Of a DNA stretch of 64,000 nt, positions 17,483 through 25,482 are shown piece after piece. Source of the DNA: JAMZMI01 sp039944535 (lineage in GTDB: Bacteria; Bacteroidota; Bacteroidia; Cytophagales; Cyclobacteriaceae). Under the pieces are notes generated by a model that saw nothing but the letters and a program-made list of their open reading frames with translations, was not told the DNA's origin and made no database searches. Numbering within the stretch: position 1 is the first letter of the stretch; each line of letters opens with the position of its first letter. Location: assembly GCA_039944535.1 (NCBI GenBank), contig JBDUYP010000007.1, forward strand, positions 418,466-482,465, in the 5' to 3' direction. The position numbers and the translations under genes are program-made.

Positions 17483-18052
17483 ATGAAAAATCTTTACGGA
17501 GTTCTCGCCGGATCTATTTTGCTTTTTGTGGATTGCTCAGACGTGAGCCGCGAAAAACGCCCGCTTGTCAACGAAATAAATGAAAAGGTGCGTCATATAG
17601 ACGCTAATCACAGAGTTCAGATCATAGAGGACGATTTCCATCAAGGGGACTCTGTTTATAAGATTAGGGGCTACCTTATGGAAGGAATCATGCTCAAGCT
17701 GGTGGGTGTTCTGAATACGCCTCACGTAGAACGTGATGATTATTTTTATTTCGAAAATGGTGCTCCAATTTTCTCTGGACATGTTGTCGTTTCGCGAGAT
17801 GACCATGTCGCCTCTGAATTCAAGTATTATTACGATTCAGATGGAACTGTAGATGAGGCCTTGTTTTGGAAAGATGTTTATGAACGGGGTAAGCAATTTC
17901 CGCATGAACACTTTCAGGAGTTTAATCCTGATCAAGACTCACTAAAAAGATCGGAGGACGATCGCTTGGCTTTTTTTATAGAAAAACTCAGCATGGAGGG
18001 TTTTGAAATCCGTCATTTGAATGAGAATAGAGATGCAAACGTGGCGAGGTAG
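17483..18052 (+). CDS. Hypothetical exported protein
   Basis: I do not recognise this 189-aa protein. It begins with a short basic-hydrophobic segment (MKNLYGVLAGSILLFVDC) that looks like an export signal. A cysteine follows it, but Asp just before the Cys is unusual for a lipobox, so lipoprotein status is doubtful. The rest is soluble, mixed alpha/beta and rich in acidic residues. It is the first gene of a tight plus-strand cluster: its stop is followed directly by the ATG of the MazG-like gene. The 247 bp upstream shows no gene and no clear promoter. Confidence 0.65.
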   Translation: MKNLYGVLAGSILLFVDCSDVSREKRPLVNEINEKVRHIDANHRVQIIEDDFHQGDSVYKIRGYLMEGIMLKLVGVLNTPHVERDDYFYFENGAPIFSGHVVVSRDDHVASEFKYYYDSDGTVDEALFWKDVYERGKQFPHEHFQEFNPDQDSLKRSEDDRLAFFIEKLSMEGFEIRHLNENRDANVAR

Positions 18053-18379
18053 ATGACATTAGAAGAGGCGCAAGAAAAGGTAGATCACTGGATCAAAACA
18101 ATCGGGGTACGGTATTTTAATGAGCTGACAAACATGACTATCCTCACCGAGGAGGTGGGTGAGCTGGCCAGAATCATGTCGCGCACTTATGGCGAACAGT
18201 CCTTCAAAGAGTCTGATAAAAACCGTGACCTTGGTGATGAAATGGCCGATGTGCTTTGGGTTTTGATATGTTTAGCGAATCAAACCGGTGTGAACCTAAC
18301 AGAAGCCTTTGAGAAGAATCTCGAGAAAAAGACGTTACGAGATGCTGATCGTCACAGACAAAACGACAAACTAGCTTAA
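18053..18379 (+). CDS. MazG-like nucleotide pyrophosphohydrolase
   Basis: A 108-aa all-alpha NTP pyrophosphatase of the MazG/MazG-like superfamily, which hydrolyses non-canonical or surplus NTPs to NMP plus pyrophosphate. The Mg-binding pattern is visible: EExxE in ILTEEVGELARI and ExxD in LGDEMADVLWVLICLANQ. The length fits a single-domain member. The first codon directly follows the stop of the upstream hypothetical, and the stop overlaps the next ATG by one base (TAATG). The exact substrate is unknown. Confidence 0.88.
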   Translation: MTLEEAQEKVDHWIKTIGVRYFNELTNMTILTEEVGELARIMSRTYGEQSFKESDKNRDLGDEMADVLWVLICLANQTGVNLTEAFEKNLEKKTLRDADRHRQNDKLA

Positions 18380-18786
18380 TGGAAATATCGTTAACCACGC
18401 CGGCATTGCTATTCCCGGCTATTTCATTGCTTTTACTGGCCTATACCAATCGCTTTTTGGCTATTGCCAATATCATCAGGCAGCTACATCGCAAGTATCT
18501 CGATAACCCCGAGGGGATTTTAGAAGGTCAACTTAAAAACCTGCGAGGAAGGCTTCATCTGATCAGAATTATGCAATTAACTGGCGTGTCAAGCTTGCTG
18601 CTTTGCGTGCTAGCCATGATTTTGATTTTCTTTGGTTTTATGCCAGCAGGGGAGCTGATTTTCGGTGTTTCATTGTTGCTTTTCTTGTCATCATTGGTTG
18701 TGTCGCTTAGGGAGATTCAGCTATCGACAAAAGCTTTGGAAATCGAATTGAGTGATATGGAGTTAGGATCAAAATATAAATTTTAA
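18379..18786 (+). CDS. DUF2721 membrane protein
   Basis: A 135-aa membrane protein. One hydrophobic segment lies near the N terminus (LLFPAISLLLLAYTNRFLAIA) and two lie in the second half (GVSSLLLCVLAMILIFFGF and LIFGVSLLLFLSSLVVSL), with a basic cytoplasmic loop between them (RQLHRKY...NLRGRLHLIR). The pattern fits DUF2721, a family of unknown function. It overlaps the preceding MazG-like gene by one base, and the YciI gene follows after 2 bp. Confidence 0.82.
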   Translation: MEISLTTPALLFPAISLLLLAYTNRFLAIANIIRQLHRKYLDNPEGILEGQLKNLRGRLHLIRIMQLTGVSSLLLCVLAMILIFFGFMPAGELIFGVSLLLFLSSLVVSLREIQLSTKALEIELSDMELGSKYKF

Positions 18787-18788
18787 TA

Positions 18789-19076
18789 ATGAATTATCTG
18801 GTAATTGGGAGAGACGGCAAAGATGCCGCTGAAAGAAGACAAGCTCAAAGACAAGCACACCTTGATGGTGTGGCAAAAATGAAAGCTGAAGGCAAAGTAC
18901 TATACGCTTTGGCTATGCTGGATCAAGGCAAAATGGTGGGCTCGGTAATGGTGTTTGATTTTAATAGTCCGGAGGAGTTGGAGGCATGGAAATCCAGCGA
19001 GCCGTATATAACCGGTAAGGTTTGGGAGGATGTGGAGATCACGGAGTGTGCCATTCCGCCAGCTTTTCAGAGTTAG
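18789..19076 (+). CDS. YciI-family protein
   Basis: A 95-aa protein of the YciI/dimeric alpha-beta barrel group (ferredoxin-like fold). Visible hallmarks are RQAHLDGVAKMKAEGKVLYA, GSVMVFDFNSPEELEAW and the final segment DVEITECAIP. YciI-type proteins include a few enzymes, such as dechlorinating lactonase-like members that use a His-Asp pair; most have no known role. Last gene of the plus-strand cluster. Its stop overlaps the stop of the convergent comB by 4 bp. Confidence 0.85.
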   Translation: MNYLVIGRDGKDAAERRQAQRQAHLDGVAKMKAEGKVLYALAMLDQGKMVGSVMVFDFNSPEELEAWKSSEPYITGKVWEDVEITECAIPPAFQS

Positions 19077-19780
19077 TTCAGATTGGTGATTTTGCCATCC
19101 AAATAAGCAGGTACCACGTCAAACTGATCCTGTTTCATACAAAAATCAATGTCTTTCTCTACGCCAAACTTGCTTAGCCTGTGGGCATGGGCGGATGATC
19201 GAGCGGCTGAGAGCAAATCACTTTTGTGCAGGTCATAAGTGCCCTTGGCCAGAAAAGCTGAGTCTCCACAGATATTGTGGGTTTTGTTCAGTTTGTCTGT
19301 TAGTGCACCAGCGAAAAGTGTGTCTTCCAAATTTACTGTTCCTTTCCATCCGGCACAGTGAATGATTACGTCTTTTTTGGATCTGCCGATGTGGCGAACG
19401 AGCGCCCCTATGTTGAGGAAGGCACCAATCAGGATTTCATCAGCACCAATTGATCGAACGATGGCCTGAGTGCCATTGGTAGTGGTGACGGCTACTTCTT
19501 TGTTGGCAGCTTTTTCGCTCATATACTCGAAAGGCGAATTCCCAATACCAAAACCCTCTACTTTTATTCCTCCCCTTTCGCCAGCCATGATTTTGCCTTC
19601 TTTGCCGAGCGCAAAACACTCATCGACCTGAGCCACGGGATAGATGGCCTTCACGCCAGTAGCCATGCCCGATACCATGCAGGAGGTGGCACGAAAGATG
19701 TCCACAGCAACAACAATTTTTCCTGTCAGGTCAAACTGATGGATTAATTCTGGGGTTAGACAAACCTCTACAGTGTTCAT
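19073..19780 (-). CDS. comB: 2-phosphosulfolactate phosphatase (ComB family)
   Basis: A 235-aa ComB-family protein. In methanogens ComB hydrolyses 2-phosphosulfolactate to sulfolactate for coenzyme M synthesis. Bacterial homologues are widespread where no coenzyme M is made, so the in vivo substrate here is uncertain. Family features: VVAVDIFRATSCMVSGMATG, AGERGGIKVEGFGIGNSP, TTTNGTQAI and IHCAGWKGTVNLEDTLFAGAL. The start codon lies directly beside the stop codon of gcvT, so the two form an operon. Confidence 0.88.
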   Translation of the reverse strand: MNTVEVCLTPELIHQFDLTGKIVVAVDIFRATSCMVSGMATGVKAIYPVAQVDECFALGKEGKIMAGERGGIKVEGFGIGNSPFEYMSEKAANKEVAVTTTNGTQAIVRSIGADEILIGAFLNIGALVRHIGRSKKDVIIHCAGWKGTVNLEDTLFAGALTDKLNKTHNICGDSAFLAKGTYDLHKSDLLSAARSSAHAHRLSKFGVEKDIDFCMKQDQFDVVPAYLDGKITNLN

Positions 19781-20854
19781 TTATACAAAAGGAAGTTTGG
19801 TTACAAGGGCCTTCAGGGTCTTGTTCCTTACCTGAATGAAGACCTCACTGTCAGGCTGATGGTTTCCTGTCTTTACATAGCCAAGCCCAATTCCGATATT
19901 GAGCATAGGGCTTATACTTCCAGAGGTCACTTTGCCTATTTCTGCACCTTCTTTATCTACTATGACATAGTCATGCCTTGGTATGCCTTTGTCCACCATT
20001 TTAAAGGCTATTAGCTTACGTGTCACACCCTCTTCCTTCTGTTTTTTGAGGTTGTCCGAGTTGATAAAGTCTTTGGTGAATTTGGTGACCCACCCTAGTC
20101 CGGCTTCTAATGGCGAGGTAGAGTCGTCTATGTCATTTCCATAAAGGCAGTAGCCTTTTTCCAGTCGCAGTGTGTCACGCGCGCCCAGCCCTATAGGTTT
20201 GATGTCAAAGTCTGCCCCAGCGTCAAAAATATCTTTCCAGACGGCTTCTGCGTCATCTTTTTTGACGTAGAGTTCGAATCCTCCTGCGCCTGTATAGCCA
20301 GTCGCAGAAATGATCATTTCTTTGCCGGCTAAAACTCCTTCTGTGAAATGGTAAAACTTGATTTCGCTCAACTTTTCAGCGGTCAGTCTCTGGAGGGTTT
20401 CAGTAGCCTTGGGGCCTTGAACTGCAAACAATGCAAGAGAATCAGAGATGTTTTCCATTTCCGCGCCGAAACTGTTGTGCTTTGAGATCCACGCCCAGTC
20501 CTTTTCTATGTTTGAGGCATTGACCACCAACATGTATTCAGCTTCCGCTCGTCTATATACTATGAGGTCATCGACTATGCCTCCCTGGTCATTTGGCAAA
20601 CAGCCATACTGAGCCTGGCCTATTGCAATTTTGGATATATCATTTGAGCAAGTGTACTGTAAAAGTGGCAGTGCTCCGGCACCTTTTACCACAAACTCAC
20701 CCATGTGCGAGACATCAAAAACGCCAACACCATTGCGGACGGCCATGTGTTCCTCTTTATCAGACGAGTACCGTACGGGCATTTCAAATCCTGCGAATGG
20801 CACCATTTTGCCTCCAAGGGAGATGTGTAAATCGTGAAGGGGAATTTTTTGCAT
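19781..20854 (-). CDS. gcvT: Aminomethyltransferase, glycine cleavage T protein
   Basis: GcvT takes the aminomethyl group from lipoylated H protein, transfers the methylene to tetrahydrofolate and releases ammonia. The 357-aa length is normal. Hallmarks: the N terminus LHDLHISLGGKMVPFAGFEMPV, GVFDVSHMGEF, the folate/catalytic segment QGGIVDDLIVYR (conserved Asp), YTGAGGFELYV and GLGARDTLRLEKGYCLYG. gcvH and gcvP are not in this window. comB follows with no gap. A -7-like box lies 22 bp upstream. Confidence 0.95.
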   Translation of the reverse strand: MQKIPLHDLHISLGGKMVPFAGFEMPVRYSSDKEEHMAVRNGVGVFDVSHMGEFVVKGAGALPLLQYTCSNDISKIAIGQAQYGCLPNDQGGIVDDLIVYRRAEAEYMLVVNASNIEKDWAWISKHNSFGAEMENISDSLALFAVQGPKATETLQRLTAEKLSEIKFYHFTEGVLAGKEMIISATGYTGAGGFELYVKKDDAEAVWKDIFDAGADFDIKPIGLGARDTLRLEKGYCLYGNDIDDSTSPLEAGLGWVTKFTKDFINSDNLKKQKEEGVTRKLIAFKMVDKGIPRHDYVIVDKEGAEIGKVTSGSISPMLNIGIGLGYVKTGNHQPDSEVFIQVRNKTLKALVTKLPFV

Positions 20855-20876
20855 CCTGATCAGTTTTTAATGGACG

Positions 20877-20884
20877 CAAATGTA
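20877..20884 (-). promoter_or_regulatory. Candidate -7 box of gcvT-comB (TACATTTG)
   Basis: On the minus strand TACATTTG matches TAnnTTTG, 22 bp before the gcvT ATG and in the short gap after the upstream exonuclease gene. No -33 TTTG at the right spacing is obvious. Confidence 0.35.
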
Positions 20885-20901
20885 ACCAAACGTATCAGAA
20901 A

Positions 20902-21681
20902 TTATCCTAAATCCACCTTGATCGCCACAGGACAATGGTCTGACCCGAAGTGCTCGTTGTAGATAAGGGAATCTTTCACTTTGTCTTTGACCTGTTCGCT
21001 GGCCAGAAAGTAGTCTATGCGCCAGCCCACGTTTCTTTCTCGGGCTTTAAATTTATAGTTCCACCACGAGTATTTGACTTCATCTGGGTAGAAGTGTCTA
21101 AATGTATCAAAGAAACCCGCTGAAAGCAGGTTGTCCAAGCCATCTATTTCCTTCTGAGTATAGCCAGAGGATTTGTTGTAGTTCGGTTTGGGTCTGGCAA
21201 TGTCTATCTCTGTATGAGCCACATTGAGATCCCCACAAATAATCACTGGTTTTTTTTCTTCCAAGGCAGAGACATGATCGCGAAACGCTACATCCCAGCT
21301 TTCGCGATACTCCAGTCTTTTCAGACCCTCTCCCGAGTTGGGCGTATAAACAGTGACCAGATAAAATTTTTCAAACTCGGCTGTGATCACCCGCCCTTCC
21401 TGGTCATGTTCTTCTACACCCATGTCATAAAACACGTTGAGTGGCTCTGTCTTAGATAGGATGGCTGTGCCAGAATATCCTTTGCGAGCTTTGGATGAGT
21501 TGATATAAAAATGAAACCCAGGAACGGTGCTGATAGCTGTTTTTGCATCTTCGGGCTGAGCCTTGGTCTCCTGCAAACAGATCACGTCAGGATTCATCGC
21601 ATTTACATTTTCGATAAAATCCTTTTTGAGGATGGCACGGATGCCGTTTACGTTCCAGGAGACTAGATGAAGATCTGACAT
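20902..21681 (-). CDS. xth: Exodeoxyribonuclease III / AP endonuclease
   Basis: A 259-aa member of the exonuclease III family, which cleaves DNA at abasic sites and removes 3' blocks during base excision repair. Catalytic and metal residues are visible: N12 in LVSWNVNGIRA, E38 in CLQETKA, the GDLNVAH segment (Asp and Asn), and the final GSDHCPVAI with the catalytic His. It has no extra N-terminal domain. The gene has its own -7-like box upstream, and gcvT follows after 47 bp on the same strand. Confidence 0.94.
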   Translation of the reverse strand: MSDLHLVSWNVNGIRAILKKDFIENVNAMNPDVICLQETKAQPEDAKTAISTVPGFHFYINSSKARKGYSGTAILSKTEPLNVFYDMGVEEHDQEGRVITAEFEKFYLVTVYTPNSGEGLKRLEYRESWDVAFRDHVSALEEKKPVIICGDLNVAHTEIDIARPKPNYNKSSGYTQKEIDGLDNLLSAGFFDTFRHFYPDEVKYSWWNYKFKARERNVGWRIDYFLASEQVKDKVKDSLIYNEHFGSDHCPVAIKVDLG

Positions 21682-21698
21682 TGAGTTAAATTTTTCTT

Positions 21699-21706
21699 CA
21701 AACTTA
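21699..21706 (-). promoter_or_regulatory. Candidate -7 box of xth (TAAGTTTG)
   Basis: TAAGTTTG on the minus strand fits TAnnTTTG, 17 bp before the xth ATG. I found no convincing -33 element. Confidence 0.35.
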
Positions 21707-21912
21707 TAAAGAAATCGATTGAATCCCGATGCTCGAGTTAGTGAGTTTTGTTCTGCAGCAGGGTGTTGAATAAAAAACTGCCGAATTGAACTAATCCAAT
21801 GCTAATATTGATTTTTTTAAGACAATTTCATCAATCAACGCGATTGATTGTAATAATTTGATGATTTGAATTGTATATTTCTTATACTTACTAAGCCTTA
21901 ACCAGCTTAACC

Positions 21913-22323
21913 ATGATCGATATCTCAATAGAAGCCACGGCTGTTACGCCGCACGTGAAGATAGATTCGGAGGAGTCCTATATCATCATAACCGGAAAAT
22001 CATCTCCAGCAAACTCTCTTCAGTTTTATCACCCAATTATCAATAAGGTAAAGATGCTTTTTTCCAACAGCACGAGACCAATCACTGTTGATATTGCATT
22101 CAGATACTTTAATACGAGTAGTTCCAAATGTCTATTTGACTTTTTCAAGATGCTCAAAGGCTTGGAGCGCGATGGAAAGGAGATAATAATAAATTGGCAA
22201 TACGAGGAAGATGATGAGGATATGCTGGAGACAGGCGAGGACTATGCTGACATCTTGAATCTTAATTTCAATTTTATTGAAGTAGAAGAGATCGAGGTAT
22301 TTGCGCTACGTCAGGCGGTCTAG
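21913..22323 (+). CDS. SiaC-family (DUF1987) regulatory phosphoprotein, copy 1
   Basis: A 136-aa SiaC-like protein (DUF1987). In Pseudomonas aeruginosa SiaC is controlled by phosphorylation of Thr68 by kinase SiaB and phosphatase SiaA, and binds the diguanylate cyclase SiaD. Here the conserved motif FNTSSSKCL places a threonine at exactly residue 68. Other hallmarks are ITGKSSPANSLQFYHPI and NWQYEEDDEDMLETGEDYADIL. No SiaA, SiaB or SiaD partner is next to it; the neighbour is a second SiaC-like gene. The 231 bp upstream holds no gene. The partner and signal are unknown. Confidence 0.85.
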   Translation: MIDISIEATAVTPHVKIDSEESYIIITGKSSPANSLQFYHPIINKVKMLFSNSTRPITVDIAFRYFNTSSSKCLFDFFKMLKGLERDGKEIIINWQYEEDDEDMLETGEDYADILNLNFNFIEVEEIEVFALRQAV

Positions 22324-22484
22324 TTCTTACCCCGGAACAGGCCCAATAAATCTTTAAAATTGGCAATGACGCTTTCATGCCAGATAAATGCTCGTCCATC
22401 GAAAATCACAGAGGGTTCAATTGAAAACAATTGCTGAAAGATAGCATTGAGCGTAGCTTTGGTAAAAGATTAAAACTACCCGCC

Positions 22485-22886
22485 ATGCTATTAATCGATG
22501 CAACTCCTACTACACCTCTTGTGAAAGTGAACGCTGACGAGTGTATAATACAATTGACGGGTAGATCCTCGCCAGAGAACAGTTTGCAATTCTATTATCC
22601 ACTGATGGATAAGATCAAGACTCTTTTTGCTGATTGTACCGAGACCATTCAGGTAAATTTTTCTTTCCAATATTTCAATACAAGCAGTTCCAAGTGCTTA
22701 TTTGATTTTTTCAAGATGCTTAGGAATTTCATAAAAGAGGGGAAAGACGTAGAGATCAACTGGCACTACGAAGAATACGACGATGATATGCTGGAAACAG
22801 GTGAGGATTATGCAGAACTTTTGGGCTTAGAATTCAATTTTGTAGAGGTGGAAGATATTGAAATACCTGTGCTGGCCACAGTCTAA
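22485..22886 (+). CDS. SiaC-family (DUF1987) regulatory phosphoprotein, copy 2
   Basis: A second SiaC-like protein, 133 aa from ATG 22485. The reading frame extends back to 22431, but those 18 residues do not align with copy 1, while MLLIDATPTTPLVKV matches the start of copy 1. The phospho-acceptor motif FNTSSSK is kept, with Thr at residue 66, along with the GRSSPENSLQFYYPL and DDDMLETGEDYAELL segments. It is clearly a paralogue of the preceding gene, from tandem duplication, with about 160 bp between them. The stop overlaps the stop of the convergent csaA by 4 bp. Confidence 0.84.
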   Translation: MLLIDATPTTPLVKVNADECIIQLTGRSSPENSLQFYYPLMDKIKTLFADCTETIQVNFSFQYFNTSSSKCLFDFFKMLRNFIKEGKDVEINWHYEEYDDDMLETGEDYAELLGLEFNFVEVEDIEIPVLATV

Positions 22887-23215
22887 CCTATCTGAGATCC
22901 GTTGCTTAAAACTTTACTGGGTTGTAATAAAATCACCTTGCCATGATCATCATAGGCGCCCATCACCAAACACTCGCTGATAAACGGTCCAATTTGTTTA
23001 GGGGGAAAATTGACTACACAAATGACTTGCCGGCCAACAAGATCTCCGACATCATAGTGATCTGTAATCTGTGCAGAGCTTCTCTTTAGCCCTATTTCCG
23101 TACCCAAGTCTATTCTAAGTTTGTATGCGGGTTTCCGTGCTTCTGGAAATGGCTCTGCTGATAAAACAGTACCCACTCGCATATCTACTTTTTCGAAATC
23201 CTTCCAGTTGATCAT
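22883..23215 (-). CDS. csaA: CsaA-type tRNA-binding protein
   Basis: A 110-aa single OB-fold tRNA-binding protein of the CsaA/YgjH type. Hallmarks: FEKVDMRVGTVLSAEPFPEAR, KPAYKLRIDLG, KRSSAQITDHY, GRQVICVVNFPPKQIG and SECLVMGAYD. B. subtilis CsaA was reported as a secretion-linked chaperone, and the fold binds tRNA; its cellular job is not settled. It lies 12 bp downstream of the barrel-protein gene on the same strand. Confidence 0.92.
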   Translation of the reverse strand: MINWKDFEKVDMRVGTVLSAEPFPEARKPAYKLRIDLGTEIGLKRSSAQITDHYDVGDLVGRQVICVVNFPPKQIGPFISECLVMGAYDDHGKVILLQPSKVLSNGSQIG

Positions 23216-23227
23216 CCGTTCTATGCT

Positions 23228-24076
23228 TTAACCTTTATGGAGAGGGACTATGATTGCTAACCAGGGGATACCAATAAACTGCCCTACCCCGCCTGGAATC
23301 ATGAGCCCAAAGTCGAGGCTGGTTCGCCGGATTATTCGTCTGCCTCCCAAAAAGAATATACCCTCTCCAAGAATAAAATAGTTTTCTGTCAAGAGGTAAA
23401 AGTGACGGCTTGTACGGAAAGAACCGCCCACCATCATCAGCGGTGTTCTTGACCACTCGCCATCGAACCTTCCATAACCTAACCCAAAAGTCAGATTTGT
23501 ATCTTTAGTGCCAATGGTTGTGTTTCCATAAAGAAATGAGGCCATTTCTCCGCCTCCTGTGACGCTACCTAGAAATGCCCCTCCTCCAAAATTCAACTTA
23601 TCTCTGGACACAGGAATACTGAATTTTGGGGTAATCCAATATGGAATTGCGATGCTCCCAAAAAGAAAAGAGGGAATAAACCCAAGGCCGATGGAAAAGT
23701 GATCAGTAAGGCCAGCGGAAAAATGATTGTAGAATATCCATGTATTTTGATACATGGCTTCACCTTTCTTCATGGTATAAGCACTGCCTGATATAAAATA
23801 CCGTGTGGCCTGAAAGTGATCGGGCCAGACCTCACCACTTTTAATATTCCGACCTTTTACCGGATTCATGCTGGCAATCTGACTCTTCGGCAATCTGACC
23901 TGGCCAATGTTCTGAGTCTCCAGAAGTACATACTCTTCTGATTGACTCACTATGATTCCATTAAACTCATTGCCATCTATTGTTGTGACGTGATAAATAA
24001 TGGTATCTGGTTTGTGCTGTGCTTGAGAGCTTAAACCAACGCTAATCAGGATGAGACCAATAAAGAGACGTTGCAT
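23228..24076 (-). CDS. Hypothetical outer-membrane protein with N-terminal beta domain
   Basis: A 282-aa protein with a signal peptide (residues 1-19, ending SSQAQ). Residues about 25-75 form a short all-beta domain (YHVTTIDGNEFNGIIVSQSE, VLLETQNIGQVRLPKSQI) that resembles an SH3/Sm-like fold. Residues about 90-280 are glycine-rich amphipathic strands with alternating aromatics (NHFSAGLTDHFSIGLGF, LTFGLGYGRF), as in outer-membrane barrels. I know no family name for it. It lies between the HEAT protein and csaA, all on minus. Confidence 0.65.
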   Translation of the reverse strand: MQRLFIGLILISVGLSSQAQHKPDTIIYHVTTIDGNEFNGIIVSQSEEYVLLETQNIGQVRLPKSQIASMNPVKGRNIKSGEVWPDHFQATRYFISGSAYTMKKGEAMYQNTWIFYNHFSAGLTDHFSIGLGFIPSFLFGSIAIPYWITPKFSIPVSRDKLNFGGGAFLGSVTGGGEMASFLYGNTTIGTKDTNLTFGLGYGRFDGEWSRTPLMMVGGSFRTSRHFYLLTENYFILGEGIFFLGGRRIIRRTSLDFGLMIPGGVGQFIGIPWLAIIVPLHKG

Positions 24077-24120
24077 GTGTTGCAGGTTTCAGTAAAAATG
24101 AGAATTTATTACAAAATTCC

Positions 24121-24753
24121 CTAGGCTCTCATTAATTTTTTCAGGTTCTTATGAGCGCGTTTTTGATGGCTTGGGCTTGTCAGATCGGGTAGCCGTTGCT
24201 CCAGTGTATCTATGAGTGCTGGCACATCTTCAGCAGAAATGACCTTCATCCATTTTTCAACATACTGACCAAATTGATTGTCCGGTGCTTTCAACAGTTG
24301 CTCTACGATCAGAGCCTTCACGTCAGGCCTATAGGCTGCCTCAGTGTATAGCCCCACTAGCATGACAAATCCTTTGTCTCGGGTGATAACTGAGCCTTCG
24401 TCCATGATTTGCAGAATGGTGCCCAGCAACTCAAAAGTCCGCTGTGGGTGAAAAACGGTTATGTGGCTGAGTGCACTCATGGCTATCCAGACAACCATGT
24501 TCTTTTTGTGACTCAGTATTGGGATGAATTCTTCAAACAGGTGACCTATCATTTTGGGGTTAGCCTCGCCGATAATTTCCAGCGTTTTGAGCACATCAAA
24601 AAGAACCTTCTGATCCGGAGGGTTGGTGAGCAGGTTTTTCAATTCATCTATCGCTTCAAAATTTTGCGAAATGAGGATTTCACTTGCTAATGCCTTATTG
24701 GCATCTTGCGTACGCAAACCCTGTGAGGACGAGAGTCTGTCTATAATAGCCAT
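24121..24753 (-). CDS. HEAT-repeat-like helical protein
   Basis: A 210-aa, all-helical soluble protein with repeated helix pairs of about 35-40 residues (EAIDELKNLLTNPPDQKVLF, VLKTLEIIGEANPKMIGHLF, VVWIAMSALSHITVFHPQR), typical of HEAT/armadillo folds. No catalytic motif is visible. There is no signal peptide, so it is probably cytoplasmic and a protein-binding scaffold. It begins one base after the rnhB stop, so the two are likely cotranscribed. The function is unknown. Confidence 0.65.
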   Translation of the reverse strand: MAIIDRLSSSQGLRTQDANKALASEILISQNFEAIDELKNLLTNPPDQKVLFDVLKTLEIIGEANPKMIGHLFEEFIPILSHKKNMVVWIAMSALSHITVFHPQRTFELLGTILQIMDEGSVITRDKGFVMLVGLYTEAAYRPDVKALIVEQLLKAPDNQFGQYVEKWMKVISAEDVPALIDTLEQRLPDLTSPSHQKRAHKNLKKLMRA

Positions 24754-24754
24754 G

Positions 24755-25354
24755 TTATTTGAACAATTCTAATTGCCTGGGAAGAAGCTGAAAACTCATG
24801 CGGTGGAGTGGTGTGACACCTAGTTCGGCAATGGCCGCTCGATGCTTTTTGGTGGGATAGCCAAAATTAGTTTCCCACCCATAGCCCGGATATTCCTCAG
24901 CTTTAGATCTCATGAGCTCATCACGGTGGGTTTTGGCCAATATGGATGCCGCGGCTATCGAGTAGAATTTGCCGTCACCTTTTACGATGCATTCGTATGG
25001 GATATCGCCTTTGGTTCTAAACCGGTTGCCGTCTATCAGGAGTAATTCTGGTTTCATCTGCAGTTGCTCCACGGCCTTGTTCATTGCCAAAAAAGAGGCA
25101 TTTAAGATATTGATTTCATCAATCTCTGTCTGCGATACTTCGGCAACTGCATATGCAATGGCCTTTGTCTCTATCAATTCCCGCAAACCTAGTCTCTGAC
25201 TTTCCGTAAGTTGTTTGGAATCATTAAGGAGAGGATCGCTAAAATCATTCGGCAAAATGACCGCTGCGGCTACCACCGGGCCGGCCAGACAGCCACGACC
25301 GGCTTCATCACAGCCAGCTTCAATTTTCGTTTTGTCGAAGTAAGATTTGAGCAT
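24755..25354 (-). CDS. rnhB: Ribonuclease HII
   Basis: RNase HII cuts RNA in RNA-DNA hybrids, including single ribonucleotides in DNA. The 199-aa length is normal. The acidic residues are visible: D16 and E17 in AGCDEAGRGCLAGPVVAAAV and D108 in LLLIDGNRF. DSKQLTESQR and GDGKFYSIAAASILAKTHRD complete the family signature. It is the first gene of a minus-strand run with the HEAT protein, divergent from the TonB-dependent receptor. Confidence 0.95.
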   Translation of the reverse strand: MLKSYFDKTKIEAGCDEAGRGCLAGPVVAAAVILPNDFSDPLLNDSKQLTESQRLGLRELIETKAIAYAVAEVSQTEIDEINILNASFLAMNKAVEQLQMKPELLLIDGNRFRTKGDIPYECIVKGDGKFYSIAAASILAKTHRDELMRSKAEEYPGYGWETNFGYPTKKHRAAIAELGVTPLHRMSFQLLPRQLELFK

Positions 25355-25482
25355 TTAGTAAAAGTAAAACAAATAGGAATAAGGGTTTTTGCAGGTTAGC
25401 ATATTGTAATTTGGAAACCCTTGCAGTGAGAGTTGTGTCTCTTACAATCAGAAACAAAAAGCAAACCGCAACCTGAATCTAA

